NCBI GenBank assembly: GCA_963205105.1
Contig: CAUJJW010000085.1
Coordinates: 1 to 64,000, forward strand
Reading direction: 5' to 3'
Origin: Verrucomicrobiota bacterium
Lineage (GTDB): Bacteria > Verrucomicrobiota > Verrucomicrobiia > Limisphaerales > CAIMTB01
DNA: 64,000 nucleotides
In this document: in pieces, positions 34,870-44,131 of the stretch
Position numbering within the stretch: position 1 is the stretch's first letter
How the letters are laid out: every line of letters begins with the position of its first letter
Made by a program: the position numbers and the translations under genes
The notes under the pieces: model-generated
What the model was told of the DNA's origin: nothing
The model's database searches: none
The model's input: the letters and a program-made list of their open reading frames with translations, nothing else

Positions 34870-36447
34870 TCAGCCAGCAGTCCTCGCTCTCCAACGTCGC
34901 ACTCTCGCCCCCACCTCCCCCATCACCGCCCGACACGGCTTCACACCTTTCCACCACAAAAAGCCCAGATAAAAGGCCGCTCCCACCGTCGCCGGCCCAA
35001 AAACCGCCACCAACCGCTCCAACAGCCCTTCCACCCCCTGCCATTGCTGCCAAATCTCGCTAAGCGCCCACACCAACCCAGCCGTCACCAAAGCCGCCCC
35101 CCCGATCCAGGGCGCGTCCCGGAACACCGGTCCAAAGTCCAACTTGGGAAATTTCTTCCGCAGGGCATATCCCAGGAGCAACACATTCAACGTGGAGGTC
35201 AGCGTGTTGGCCAATGCCAACCCCGATTCCCTCATCGCCAGCACGAAGAGCATGGACAACACCAGGTTCACCCCGAGGCAGAACAGACTGATTTGCATCG
35301 GAACCTTCGTGTCACCAACTGCATAGAAAGCACGAGCCAGGATCGACGTCCCGGAAAACGCCACCAGTCCCGGTGCCAGATACATCAGGGCCTGCGAGAC
35401 ACTCTGAGTCGCCCCGGCGTGGAAAAACCCTCCCTCAAACAGCAGCCGCACCATCGGTTCCGCCAACCCCAACAGCAGCGCGCCCGCCAAAAGGTTGATC
35501 AACGCCAGGTGGGAGAGCCCCTCCATCAGCGTGTTCCGATAGTCGTCGTAACGCTTCTCGGCGGCAAAACCCGACAGGGTTGGCAGAAGATAGGTCGCCA
35601 ACGACGCCCCAAACAATCCCTGGGGAAGCTCCATCAACCTCACCGCGTACTGGAAGGACGCCACAATCGATTCCCCCAGAAAAAACGCGAAGCCTTGCGT
35701 CACCATCACGTTGATCTGAAAGGCGGCCACACCAATCGTTGTCGGAATCATCCTCCGCACCACCTCGCCAACGGTCGGGTCGTTCCATGGATTCACCCAA
35801 CGGTACCGCCAACCGTCAGCCATCAAGGAAGGCAATTGGAAGGCTGCCTGGGCCAGGCCGGCCCCAAGCACGCCCAACGCCAATCCGTACACCTGCTCGG
35901 GCAGATCATTTCCCATCCGTGGAGCCAGAAACAGAACGCTCCCGATCATCACGACGTTCAGCGCCGTCGAACCCAGGGCCGGCACGAAGAACGTTCCCCG
36001 TGCGTTCAGCATCCCCATGCACACCGCCGCAACACACACCATCAGCAGGTAAGGGAACATCAACCGCAGCAGGTTCAGCATCAGCCGGGTCTTCGTCTCG
36101 AAGTCCCCCACCATCAACGCCACCGACACCGTCGCCATTGCCACCGCCACCACCAGCGAGGCCACCACGATCAGCCCGGAAAGCACCGCATTCGCCGACC
36201 GCCACATCGCGGCTTCCCCCTCCGTCTTCTCCTTCGCCTTGAACTGGGGGATGAAGGCGGCCGTCAACGCCCCTTCCCCGAGAAGACGGCGAAATAGATT
36301 GGGAATCTGAAAAGCCAGCAGAAAGGCGCTCGCCACCCAGCCGTTCCCCATGAACCGCGCGTAGACCATCTCGCGCACCAACCCCAGGAGCCGGCTGATC
36401 AAGGTTGCCACCGCGATCGCACCGGTCGCCTTCAGCATCTGACGCAT
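34870..36447 (-). CDS. murJ: Lipid II flippase MurJ
   Basis: Flips lipid II across the inner membrane for peptidoglycan synthesis. About 525 residues with some 14 hydrophobic helices. Family landmarks are the N-terminal ATLISRLLGLVREMVYARFM and FLLAFQIPNLFRRLLGEGAL, and the later SILARAFYAVGDTKVPMQIS. The start is taken at the ATG for MRQMLKATG (36447), with 36483 or 36438 possible. It is the third gene after a glycosyltransferase and a VTT membrane protein, all on the minus strand and closely spaced. Confidence 0.94.
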   Translation of the reverse strand: MRQMLKATGAIAVATLISRLLGLVREMVYARFMGNGWVASAFLLAFQIPNLFRRLLGEGALTAAFIPQFKAKEKTEGEAAMWRSANAVLSGLIVVASLVVAVAMATVSVALMVGDFETKTRLMLNLLRLMFPYLLMVCVAAVCMGMLNARGTFFVPALGSTALNVVMIGSVLFLAPRMGNDLPEQVYGLALGVLGAGLAQAAFQLPSLMADGWRYRWVNPWNDPTVGEVVRRMIPTTIGVAAFQINVMVTQGFAFFLGESIVASFQYAVRLMELPQGLFGASLATYLLPTLSGFAAEKRYDDYRNTLMEGLSHLALINLLAGALLLGLAEPMVRLLFEGGFFHAGATQSVSQALMYLAPGLVAFSGTSILARAFYAVGDTKVPMQISLFCLGVNLVLSMLFVLAMRESGLALANTLTSTLNVLLLGYALRKKFPKLDFGPVFRDAPWIGGAALVTAGLVWALSEIWQQWQGVEGLLERLVAVFGPATVGAAFYLGFLWWKGVKPCRAVMGEVGARVRRWRARTAG

Positions 36448-36501
36448 GTCCGCTTCAGTTAGCCTTCCGGCGCCTGCCAACACCAGCCCACGTCCACGGC
36501 C

Positions 36502-37260
36502 TCAATTCGAGTTCCCCGCTCCTTCCACCTCCGGATTTCGCATGTCCCGGTGCTTCCGAAGCAGCCGACGAATCAGAATCAGGCTGGCCACGATCAGCAA
36601 CAGCGCGCCGGCGCCCAACCACGCCAAATGCTTGGTGTTCCGTTCAAACAACCCTGCTCCAAACAGCAGCAAGGGTACTGCTTCCGGAACCAATCCTACC
36701 AACGAACCCCAAAAAAAGGACCGTTTTCGCACCGGGGACAGACTCAGCGCCGCCGTCCCGATCAGGCTCGGAAGGGGAATCAGGCGCGTGAGAATCACTC
36801 CACCAACCCCGGGATCGTGTCGGAGAAACGCCAGTCGAGGCGGCAGCTCGAAGGGTGTCTCCCGGTCGGCCAGGCGCCCCCGGATAAACAGAAACGAAGC
36901 GAAATAGGCGGCCATGGTCGCCACCGTGCTGGTGACAAAACCGCCCCAAAACCCAAAGGCGGCGCCGGCCAGGGGGCAAAACAGCAGCCGCGGCACCCCA
37001 AGGAGCATGAGCACTCCGCTCCCCAGGATGAAGGCCGGAATCCCCACCCAGCCGACATTGCCGAGCGCCTGCGCCATGCGTCCCGCCGGGGAGGTCCATG
37101 CCCGCACGCCAGGATGACGGGCCAGCAACGCCCCAACCAGGGCGAGCAACATCAGCGCCACAGCCTTCAGAATCAGCCAACGCGTCCCGCTCCACCCCGG
37201 GGCCGAAACCCCGGGCGAGGGAGTTCGTCGGTTGTCCTGCGCCTGTGGGCCATCACACAA
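36502..37260 (-). CDS. VTT/DedA-like (SNARE-associated) membrane protein
   Basis: A 252-residue membrane protein of the TVP38/DedA superfamily, whose members move phospholipids or polyprenyl carriers across the membrane. Conserved features are PAFILGSGVLMLLGVPRLLF, the GAAFGFWGGFVTSTVATMAA re-entrant segment and LTRLIPLPSLIGTAALSLSP. No ATG precedes the first membrane helix. I place the start at TTG 37260, which overlaps the glycosyltransferase stop by eight bases and has GGAGG nine bases upstream. A basic Arg-rich tail ends the protein. Position between a glycosyltransferase and MurJ suggests recycling of a lipid carrier, by inference. Confidence 0.8.
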   Translation of the reverse strand: MCDGPQAQDNRRTPSPGVSAPGWSGTRWLILKAVALMLLALVGALLARHPGVRAWTSPAGRMAQALGNVGWVGIPAFILGSGVLMLLGVPRLLFCPLAGAAFGFWGGFVTSTVATMAAYFASFLFIRGRLADRETPFELPPRLAFLRHDPGVGGVILTRLIPLPSLIGTAALSLSPVRKRSFFWGSLVGLVPEAVPLLLFGAGLFERNTKHLAWLGAGALLLIVASLILIRRLLRKHRDMRNPEVEGAGNSN

Positions 37261-37996
37261 CGGGTGGTTCCTCCGGCCAGGACCGATTCCCCGCCACCAC
37301 TCGGGATCGGTACCAGCGCATCGCAAAACAATCACGAATCCCGCGCCAAGCCCGATTTCCAATTCCGTATTTGGAAACCCCGGCCACCCGTGCCCGGTGG
37401 TTGACCTCCATTTCCAATACCCGGTAGCCCTGGTAGCGGAGCAGGGTGACCAAAAATCGATGCAGCCCGTTGAACACAGGCAATTCACGCAGCGCATCCC
37501 GACGCATCACCCGCAGAAAGCACCCGGCGTCCTGCACCTTCACGCCCGTGATCCAATCCCGATAAGTATTCGCCACCCGGGAGGAGAGGCGCCGAATGGA
37601 CGAATCCTCGCGTCGACGGCGAACCCCCACCACCGCCGCCACGTCCCCTTTCAATGCATCGATCATCCGAGGGAGGTCCGCCGGATCATTCTGCCGATCC
37701 GAGTCCAAGGTCAGGATCACCCCGCCCCGGGCATGAGCCAAACCCGTCGCAAAAGCCGCGCTTTGACCGCAATTGTGACGGTGGCGAATGACCCGCAGTT
37801 CCGGATGCTCCCCTTGCAACCGCCGCAGCACCGCCAATGAGTCATCCCGGCTGCCGTCGTCCACTGCCAGCACTTCCCACGGTCTTCCCAAACCGCGCAT
37901 CGCGTCGCGAATCTCCCCGATCAGCGGACCCACGTTCTCCTGCTCATTGTAAATGGGTAGAATGACCGAGAAATCGGGTGTTGCTGAGATCGCCAT
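37253..37996 (-). CDS. Family 2 glycosyltransferase (DPM1/ArnC-like)
   Basis: A 247-residue GT2 enzyme, probably acting on a polyprenyl phosphate. The N-terminal nucleotide-binding region is FSVILPIYNEQENVGPLI, the metal/nucleotide motifs are VLAVDDGSRDDSLAVL and ILTLDSDRQNDPADLP, then KVQDAGCFLRVMRRDA and a conserved HRARVAGVSKYG segment. It lacks the two C-terminal membrane helices of some relatives and so should be peripheral. It heads a run with the VTT protein and murJ, its stop overlapping the next start. Confidence 0.9.
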   Translation of the reverse strand: MAISATPDFSVILPIYNEQENVGPLIGEIRDAMRGLGRPWEVLAVDDGSRDDSLAVLRRLQGEHPELRVIRHRHNCGQSAAFATGLAHARGGVILTLDSDRQNDPADLPRMIDALKGDVAAVVGVRRRREDSSIRRLSSRVANTYRDWITGVKVQDAGCFLRVMRRDALRELPVFNGLHRFLVTLLRYQGYRVLEMEVNHRARVAGVSKYGIGNRAWRGIRDCFAMRWYRSRVVAGNRSWPEEPPVV

Positions 37997-38215
37997 CCAG
38001 TGTCGGCGAAAAACGCCGGTTCAAGGGCATACCATTCTTACCCCACGTCCCGCAACCGGATCATTCCACGTGCCGTCGATGCCCCGAAGGCGGCATACCC
38101 CCCCTTTCAAGCCGTGGTACGGTGCCCATCGCTGTCGGCTGCATCTCCCCATGGGGACTCGACCGATCCCCATCCGGATGGAACGCCTGACACAGGACTC
38201 AACTTATCGCCTTCC

Positions 38216-39544
38216 ATGCGTCCTCTTCTCGAAATCCTTGGAACCCTGGCCCTGGGGGTGTGGATCACCGAACCTCCACAGGCCGTCCCAGACGTCACCC
38301 ATCCGACGTTGCCCTCGATGGCCGACCTGCGTCCGCTGGCGTCGCCCAAGCCGGCCACGGCTCCCTCCATCCAGATGGTCCGCGACCCAGCCGGCTTGCG
38401 GCTCGTCTTCAGCGGGGTGCTTTGCACTGCGACCGCTCCCCAAGGCCCCTGGATCAAAGTTCCCGCCGCCACCAGTCCTCACCTGCTGGATCCATCCCCA
38501 ACCAGCCACCGCTTCTACCGTGCCTTTCAACCCGCTTCCGCCGGCATTTTCGAGGATTCCTCCATTCTGGAATGGACGTTGACCGGACCGTTTCAGGATC
38601 ACTTCGACCTCGCCTTTGCCGGCATGCCGGACGGCATTTTCCCACCCCGCCGAGAAAAGCCGTACTTTCCGGGGGCGGTCCATTTTTCCGGCCTCGACCT
38701 CGCCACCAGCCTGCGGGTGCGCGGCAACTCAAGCCTTCAGGAATGCCCGTTCCCAAAACTGAAACTCAAGGTCGCCAAGGACGACCGCGAAGGCACTCCC
38801 TTCGCGGACGCCCGCGAAATCGATATTGGCAGCCATTGCGCCGAGGGCGGGAGCGGCACCGTGGGGCGGTTGCGTGACGAACGGGCCGTCTACCGCGAAG
38901 CTCTGGCGTACGAAGTGATGCACGTGGTGGGGTTGGTGGCTCCGCGCGTGCGCCGGGCGCTCATCGAATACCGCGACACCAGCCTCGCAGATCCGACCAC
39001 CGAGGACACCGTCGGCTGGACCCTCCGACGTCAGGCCCTGCTGATGGAGGATGCCGAGGTGGTGGGCGAACGCCTGGGCGGGCGGGCGCTCGACGACTCG
39101 GAGATCGCCGACCTCAAGGACGCGCGATTCGACCCTGCGCTCGTCTCCAGCCTCCGCTTGCTCCACGCGCTCCTCGGCAACTGGGATTACGCCCTGTCCG
39201 AGACGGGAAAAGGCTTGTGGAACATCGAGGTGCTGGCGATGGCCGATGGTTCGTTCATTCCCATGGCCGGAGATTTTGATTTGGCGTCTTGGGTCACCGA
39301 TCGGGTGCGCCTGAATGCCCCGCACGATTATCGGCCGGAGCTTCCGGATTTGGAGCGCGAGATGCATTTCCAGGTGGACGCCGTCCGCCAACAGACGGAG
39401 ACGGTCGCCTTCGACGCCGCGAGCAGCAGGTTTCGGGACAAGCGAGCGGCCTTGGAGCAACACATCAGCTTGGCGGTGGTGGATGAATCCGGTCGACGCA
39501 ACATCCAGAACCATCTGGCCGCCTTCTTCGCAGCCCTGCCCTGA
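38216..39544 (+). CDS. Exported protein with CotH-like features
   Basis: A 442-residue protein with an N-terminal hydrophobic segment (LLEILGTLALGVWI). Residues 50-110 resemble the module seen at the end of many secreted verrucomicrobial proteins (GLRLVFSGVLCTATAPQGPW). The main part has phrases reminiscent of CotH-family spore-coat kinases: SLRVRGNSSLQECPFPKLKL, RDERAVYREALAYEVMHVVG and LIEYRDTS, then LHALLGNWDYA and PMAGDFDLASWV in the position of catalytic residues. Kinase activity is possible but unproven; the assignment is tentative. The start at 38216 (MRPLLEI) is chosen by the hydrophobic N terminus; the preceding stretch is divergent intergenic DNA. Confidence 0.6.
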   Translation: MRPLLEILGTLALGVWITEPPQAVPDVTHPTLPSMADLRPLASPKPATAPSIQMVRDPAGLRLVFSGVLCTATAPQGPWIKVPAATSPHLLDPSPTSHRFYRAFQPASAGIFEDSSILEWTLTGPFQDHFDLAFAGMPDGIFPPRREKPYFPGAVHFSGLDLATSLRVRGNSSLQECPFPKLKLKVAKDDREGTPFADAREIDIGSHCAEGGSGTVGRLRDERAVYREALAYEVMHVVGLVAPRVRRALIEYRDTSLADPTTEDTVGWTLRRQALLMEDAEVVGERLGGRALDDSEIADLKDARFDPALVSSLRLLHALLGNWDYALSETGKGLWNIEVLAMADGSFIPMAGDFDLASWVTDRVRLNAPHDYRPELPDLEREMHFQVDAVRQQTETVAFDAASSRFRDKRAALEQHISLAVVDESGRRNIQNHLAAFFAALP

Positions 39545-39553
39545 AGGGGAAGC

Positions 39554-41542
39554 TCAGGGACGGACGTAGCGCACGTTTTTCTTGGCGTTGGCCGCCGCAC
39601 CGTCGACCTGAAAGGGGACCTGGACCAGGTTGGTCCCCTGACGCAGCAGCACTCGCCCGCGATTTCCGGTGACACTCACTTCCTGCACTTCGGGCGCGAC
39701 GCCGTTGGTGCTCAAGGAGCGGAATCCGGAACCCGCGCCCGGAACGACCGCTTTGCCCTGCATCGACTGAACCACGTTGCCAATCGACGTCTCGATGGTT
39801 CGTCGTTCGACTTCCGTCAGCGTCCGGCGGTTCGCCCCGCCGGCCACCACGCTCGCTTCGGGAGCCACTCGGACCGTGACGCTTCCAGAGGACGTGCTGG
39901 CAAGCGGAACAGGACCCCTGGCGATTTTCTCGTCGATCGCCTTGAACCGGGCCCGATACGAGTCCCGCACCCCCGCGGGTAGGTTTGGATCCAATGCGGG
40001 ATCCACGGCACGCGCCTTCAAAGGCGCCATGACACGCGCCGCGGCGTCCGTCTGGTTGAACTGGAGATACTTCTCGGCCTGATCGAAGCGCACCCGAATG
40101 GCTTGATCCGCCTGCCCCGTCTTCTCGTAGCCCGACGCCAGGAGGTCCACCAACCGCGTGGGAACCACCACCGGCCCGGCCACGCCCCCGCCTGCCGCGG
40201 CCTTGGCATTGAGGTGATCGGCGGTCTCCATGGCCCGCTGGAGCTGGAACAGGGCGGAGTCCACCCGCCTGGGTGACTTCCAGCGATCCAACTGGCTGTA
40301 AATCACCCCCAGCGCCATGTGGTAGCGGTAGATCTTCTCGGTCTGGGAAGTCGAATAGGCCTCGCCTTTGCCCTGAAAAATCCCCACCTCATGCTGCTGC
40401 ATCAGGGCGTCGAGCTTCCGCATATCGCGCCGGTCGGAATAATGGTTCGCCAGCAGCCATAAGGCCTCGGGATCCGGTGCCCCGGATTTCGCCCCCACGG
40501 CCAGCAACCAATACGCCTCCTGCCGCTCCACGTTGCCCTCCACCCCAGCCCGTTCCCCCAACGCGCGAATCAAACCGAGTAACGACTCGAAAGGCCACCG
40601 GCCTCGCCTCGGCTCTTCACCAGGTCGGATCAGGCGGCTCCACCAGCGAATGCGCCCGGCGTCGAGCGCCCCGGGCTCGTACAGGTGCAGCAGCCCCTTC
40701 ACACCTTCACCCACCTCCGGATCTTCCACCAACCCACGGAGCATCCGTGCCGCGGCAGACGCCGCAAACTCCTGCAAGGTCTCATTCCTCCGGCTGAGGC
40801 AATACGCCACCAAACCCATCATTTCCTCCCGTTGAACCCTCGACCACACCGGATGCCGCATCACCCCCAACGCCGAATCCAACACCTGCGCCACCTGCCC
40901 CGCCTCCGCCAATTCCCCAAGATACCAGGCCAGCAGGTCAGGTCCCTGCTGAACACAGGCATCCACCAGCTTGCGGTGCACCGACCGATTCTGCGGCTGC
41001 TCGCCCGCCACCATCGCGTACAGCCGACAGGCGTCCCGCCATCGACCCGCTTGAAGCAGCAGATCGGCGTAGTTCTCCGCGTAAAAACCCCTCCGTGAAT
41101 CGTTCAATTCCACCGCCCTGGAGAGCGCCAATAACGCCTCGTTGGTGCGGCCCAACGCCACCTGCACCCGCGCCAGATTGTTCAGAATTCCCGCCGACTC
41201 CTGCCCCTTGGCCAAAGCCTCGCGATAGTGCTCAAGCGCCGACCCCAGCAACGCCAACCGTTGAGCATCCTCCACCCCAGCACCAGCCTGCTGCTGATCC
41301 GTCAGCCCCAGGTAGAAATGCGCTTCGGCCAGTCCGGCAGGATCTTCTCCTTTGTCCAGGGAGGACAGCAGCCCCAGAAAACTCTGGCGCGCCTCGCCAA
41401 AACGGCCGTCCTTCAACGCCGCCAGCCCGTTGGCCGCGGGATGGGGCATCGCGCCTTCAGCGCCTTGCGCCCCCGCCACCGCACTCTCCCAACCCAGGGC
41501 CAACAGGACCGCTGCCGCCACTTCTCGCATCCGGGTCTTCAT
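39554..41542 (-). CDS. Exported TPR-repeat protein of a TIR operon
   Basis: A 662-residue protein with a signal peptide (MREVAAAVLLALGWESAVAG) and TPR-like helices through the first third (NGLAALKDGRFGEARQSFLG, GILNNLARVQVALGRTNEAL, NYADLLLQAGRWRDACRLYA). The middle is helical. The C-terminal 110 residues form a beta-rich domain with VSVTGNRGRVLLRQGTN. It is the last gene of three joined by ATGA overlaps (with the upstream gene at 41539-41542), so production is coupled to the TIR protein and the middle gene. It probably acts in the periplasm as a scaffold; family not recognised beyond TPR. Confidence 0.75.
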   Translation of the reverse strand: MKTRMREVAAAVLLALGWESAVAGAQGAEGAMPHPAANGLAALKDGRFGEARQSFLGLLSSLDKGEDPAGLAEAHFYLGLTDQQQAGAGVEDAQRLALLGSALEHYREALAKGQESAGILNNLARVQVALGRTNEALLALSRAVELNDSRRGFYAENYADLLLQAGRWRDACRLYAMVAGEQPQNRSVHRKLVDACVQQGPDLLAWYLGELAEAGQVAQVLDSALGVMRHPVWSRVQREEMMGLVAYCLSRRNETLQEFAASAAARMLRGLVEDPEVGEGVKGLLHLYEPGALDAGRIRWWSRLIRPGEEPRRGRWPFESLLGLIRALGERAGVEGNVERQEAYWLLAVGAKSGAPDPEALWLLANHYSDRRDMRKLDALMQQHEVGIFQGKGEAYSTSQTEKIYRYHMALGVIYSQLDRWKSPRRVDSALFQLQRAMETADHLNAKAAAGGGVAGPVVVPTRLVDLLASGYEKTGQADQAIRVRFDQAEKYLQFNQTDAAARVMAPLKARAVDPALDPNLPAGVRDSYRARFKAIDEKIARGPVPLASTSSGSVTVRVAPEASVVAGGANRRTLTEVERRTIETSIGNVVQSMQGKAVVPGAGSGFRSLSTNGVAPEVQEVSVTGNRGRVLLRQGTNLVQVPFQVDGAAANAKKNVRYVRP

Positions 41543-42456
41543 CGGCCACCTCCAGCGCCCGATCCCTCGAAAGGCTGCGTGACCAAACCCTCCAGGGTCG
41601 TCGGGGAATAGCTGTAGTCCTTCACGTACTGGCTCATGAAGACCTTGATCGACTCCGGGATCGCACTGCGCACGCTCTCGGGCATCGATATGTGCCAGGC
41701 GGTTTGCCGTGGCAGCGGCGGATGATCAAAGAGAGTCACCGCACAGGCCACCTTGTCGCTGACGGCCACCGAGGGACTGAGATCCATCCGCACATCCAGC
41801 GTGGTTCCGTCGGGTCGACGAATGGAATAGGTGGCTCGGAGTTGAGATCCGTCTCCCGGCAACAAATCCCCCCAGCGGGCCGGGAGGATGACCCGTTCCA
41901 GATTCGCGTTCGGCTCCAGGGCCCGGGCCACCGGGATCTTCACCAGGAACTGCGTCTGCAGTTTCCGGAGATTCTCGGTATTCGAAAACACAACGCGCGC
42001 CATCTCCAGCAGGTCCTCCCGCAGGCGGGAGGAGTCCTGGGTGGGTTGCTCCAGATCGTTGGCGCGATACAGGGACTCCACCATCAACGGCCGCCCCATG
42101 GGCTCCGGCCCCACCCGCTCGAACTGCACCGAAACCGCCGGAATGAACGTCGATGAACTGCCGGCCACCATGCTGCCCCTGAGAACCCATGGCGGATCGT
42201 CCGCCGCAGGTTCATTCGTCAACGCCCGCCACTCGACGTAGCTCAATTCCTCGGCGCACAGCTGGGCCATGCGCTGGGCCACCGCCGCTTCCAACACCGC
42301 CCGTCTCGAACCGAGATTCTCGCGGAACGTCGGGGCCGTGATCGTGAAGCGGGTGCCCACCACCGGATGACCGGCGTCCGCCGACCACAACCGGCACGTC
42401 AACACCAGGAACACCCCCACACCCCACCCACTCCTTCTCCAAGGTTGTCTCTTCAT
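41539..42456 (-). CDS. Exported FlgO/CsgG-like protein of a TIR operon
   Basis: A 305-residue exported protein (signal peptide to about residue 28, SADAGHP). The early region resembles the FlgO/CsgG/TolB-N fold: FTITAPTFRENLGSRRAVLE, AVAQRMAQLCAEELSYVEWR, then PPWVLRGSMV. The second half (LVKIPVARALEPNANLERV, RATYSIRRPDGTTLDVRMDL) is unrecognised. It overlaps both neighbours by four bases, upstream TIR gene and downstream TPR gene, the signature of one transcript. The fold assignment is tentative. Confidence 0.65.
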   Translation of the reverse strand: MKRQPWRRSGWGVGVFLVLTCRLWSADAGHPVVGTRFTITAPTFRENLGSRRAVLEAAVAQRMAQLCAEELSYVEWRALTNEPAADDPPWVLRGSMVAGSSSTFIPAVSVQFERVGPEPMGRPLMVESLYRANDLEQPTQDSSRLREDLLEMARVVFSNTENLRKLQTQFLVKIPVARALEPNANLERVILPARWGDLLPGDGSQLRATYSIRRPDGTTLDVRMDLSPSVAVSDKVACAVTLFDHPPLPRQTAWHISMPESVRSAIPESIKVFMSQYVKDYSYSPTTLEGLVTQPFEGSGAGGGR

Positions 42457-43988
42457 GGATTGCCCCCACTTCCAGGTTTCCGATCCACCAGAACGGTCCG
42501 GATTCCGTTCGTCGCATCCAGAACCGTCGCACTCAGTGCCTCCTTCACCGCACTGCCATCCTTGTTCAGTTCAAAGCGCAAACCGTCCAAGGCAACTGGC
42601 GGTGTCCATCCCGTGAACCGCCGCGGGTCCAACCACATCGCGGCCACCTGCCGTGCGGGCTGGTCGGGCAGGGACAACCGGCTGCGTGCCCACTCGTTCA
42701 ACCAGGACTGGCGATCATCCAACCGCTCGCGCCTCAGACCCATCGCCACATCCTCGTCCGTGGCCCCCAAATAGAGCGCCTGTCGCCGCAGATCCGGAAC
42801 ACGCACGCCAGGACCATCGGTCACCAGGTCCAAGTGGTAGACTTGGTTCACTTCCCCCAAGGGCTTGCCCAACAAGTCCACCAGCCGGGTGCCCGGCAGC
42901 ACCCGCACCACATTCACCGGCTTGAGCGCGAACTGTTCCGGCACTCGCAGCCTCAGAGCGGACGCCGGCCCCAGCTTCACCGGGAACGCCCCCCGGTCCC
43001 CCGCCGGGTCCAACCGCAGTTCGCCGTTCTGCCCCCACCGGAACCAGAAGCGCCGCGACGCCACCCGGCGCTCCGCCGTCAAAGATCCCGATCGCCAAAG
43101 CACTTCCCCCTTTTTCGACCAGAGTTCCACCGAGTACGGGTTTTCCTCGCTGGGAGCGCTGGCCGCCTCCACATGGATGGACGACGTCCCCGCGAACAGC
43201 ACCGCCGAACCGACCAGCAATCCCGTCAAACCCAGGGTCGAGAACGGACTCCCAAACAGCCTTCGGGGCAGGTTCTTCATCTCCTCTTCCGCCCCCCAGC
43301 GGATGTAGAGAACCACCAGCCAGAGCAACGCCGGCAACCCCACCGAACCTCCCACCGCGACGGTTCCCAGGCTGCTGGGGGCATGCCGCAGGTACCAAGC
43401 CGCCCACAACACCAGCACCCCGAGCAGGAGAAACCAATTCACCAGGTACCGACGCCGATTCGTCCTCGCCTTCGCACGCTGGACGTCGGCTCCGCGTTCC
43501 TTGCGCAACACCGCGACCAAATCGCCCACGGCTTCATGCGTCGACTGATGACGTAGATCCACCCAGGTGAGTTGCTCCAGAAATCCACCCGGCGCCTCGC
43601 CTCCGGGCAAAAGGACCGGCACCACGGGAAATCGGGGATTCTTGTCCTGCCGACGCAGCGCGACATCCACTTCGCGCTGCTGCACTTCCCCGATCCCGTG
43701 CGGTCCCAGCATCACCACCACCGACCCGCACGATGCGAGCACCCGTTCCAGTTCCGGGCGCCACCGGAGGCCGGGCTCCAAATCCCAGCGATCCAGGAAC
43801 GGTCTCAGCCCGCGCTCCAGCAAACCTTCCGCCACCCCCAACACGATCTCGTGGTCCTTGGAATTGTAGCTGATGAAGACATCCACCCGGCTGCCCCCGC
43901 CCTCTCCCGTCCCCACCCCGGAACCCCCGGAGCCGGCAATACCGGAAGCCGGGGGTTCATCAGGGACCTTGGATCGCGGCGAGGTCAT
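42453..43988 (-). CDS. TIR-domain three-TM protein
   Basis: A 511-residue protein. After a Gly-rich leader, residues 35-150 form a TIR domain (VDVFISYNSKDHEIVLGVAE, FLDRWDLEPGLRWRPELERV, VVVMLGPHGIG, QREVDVALRRQ). Glu106 is the likely catalytic glutamate of NAD-hydrolysing TIRs, although the Trp that often precedes it is Val. Three membrane segments follow (about 182-200, 208-230, 251-267), then a periplasmic-side beta-rich region of 240 residues with no known fold. Bacterial TIR domains often make NAD-derived signals or deplete NAD in phage defence; others bind proteins. It heads a three-gene ATGA-coupled operon. Role unknown; sensing across the envelope is an inference from topology. Confidence 0.85.
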   Translation of the reverse strand: MTSPRSKVPDEPPASGIAGSGGSGVGTGEGGGSRVDVFISYNSKDHEIVLGVAEGLLERGLRPFLDRWDLEPGLRWRPELERVLASCGSVVVMLGPHGIGEVQQREVDVALRRQDKNPRFPVVPVLLPGGEAPGGFLEQLTWVDLRHQSTHEAVGDLVAVLRKERGADVQRAKARTNRRRYLVNWFLLLGVLVLWAAWYLRHAPSSLGTVAVGGSVGLPALLWLVVLYIRWGAEEEMKNLPRRLFGSPFSTLGLTGLLVGSAVLFAGTSSIHVEAASAPSEENPYSVELWSKKGEVLWRSGSLTAERRVASRRFWFRWGQNGELRLDPAGDRGAFPVKLGPASALRLRVPEQFALKPVNVVRVLPGTRLVDLLGKPLGEVNQVYHLDLVTDGPGVRVPDLRRQALYLGATDEDVAMGLRRERLDDRQSWLNEWARSRLSLPDQPARQVAAMWLDPRRFTGWTPPVALDGLRFELNKDGSAVKEALSATVLDATNGIRTVLVDRKPGSGGNP

Positions 43989-44131
43989 GGGCTTCTGGAA
44001 TGCCTTAGCGAATCCGATATACGCTCCTTCGCCAGGACCAGCCAGCGTTTCCTCAGAACCGGCAGGCCGATGGCCATCCCATCCTCACCTGCCCAGGCGA
44101 TGCGCCCGCCCAGCCTCCCGCCCCCGCAAAA
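43989..44131. other. Intergenic region before the TIR gene
   Basis: About 140 bases upstream of the TIR operon, very GC-rich, with a G/C pyrimidine-rich stretch but no clear promoter or repeat. Together with the following possible RNase R tail remnant, some 670 bases separate the TIR start from the RNase R stop. Confidence 0.4.
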
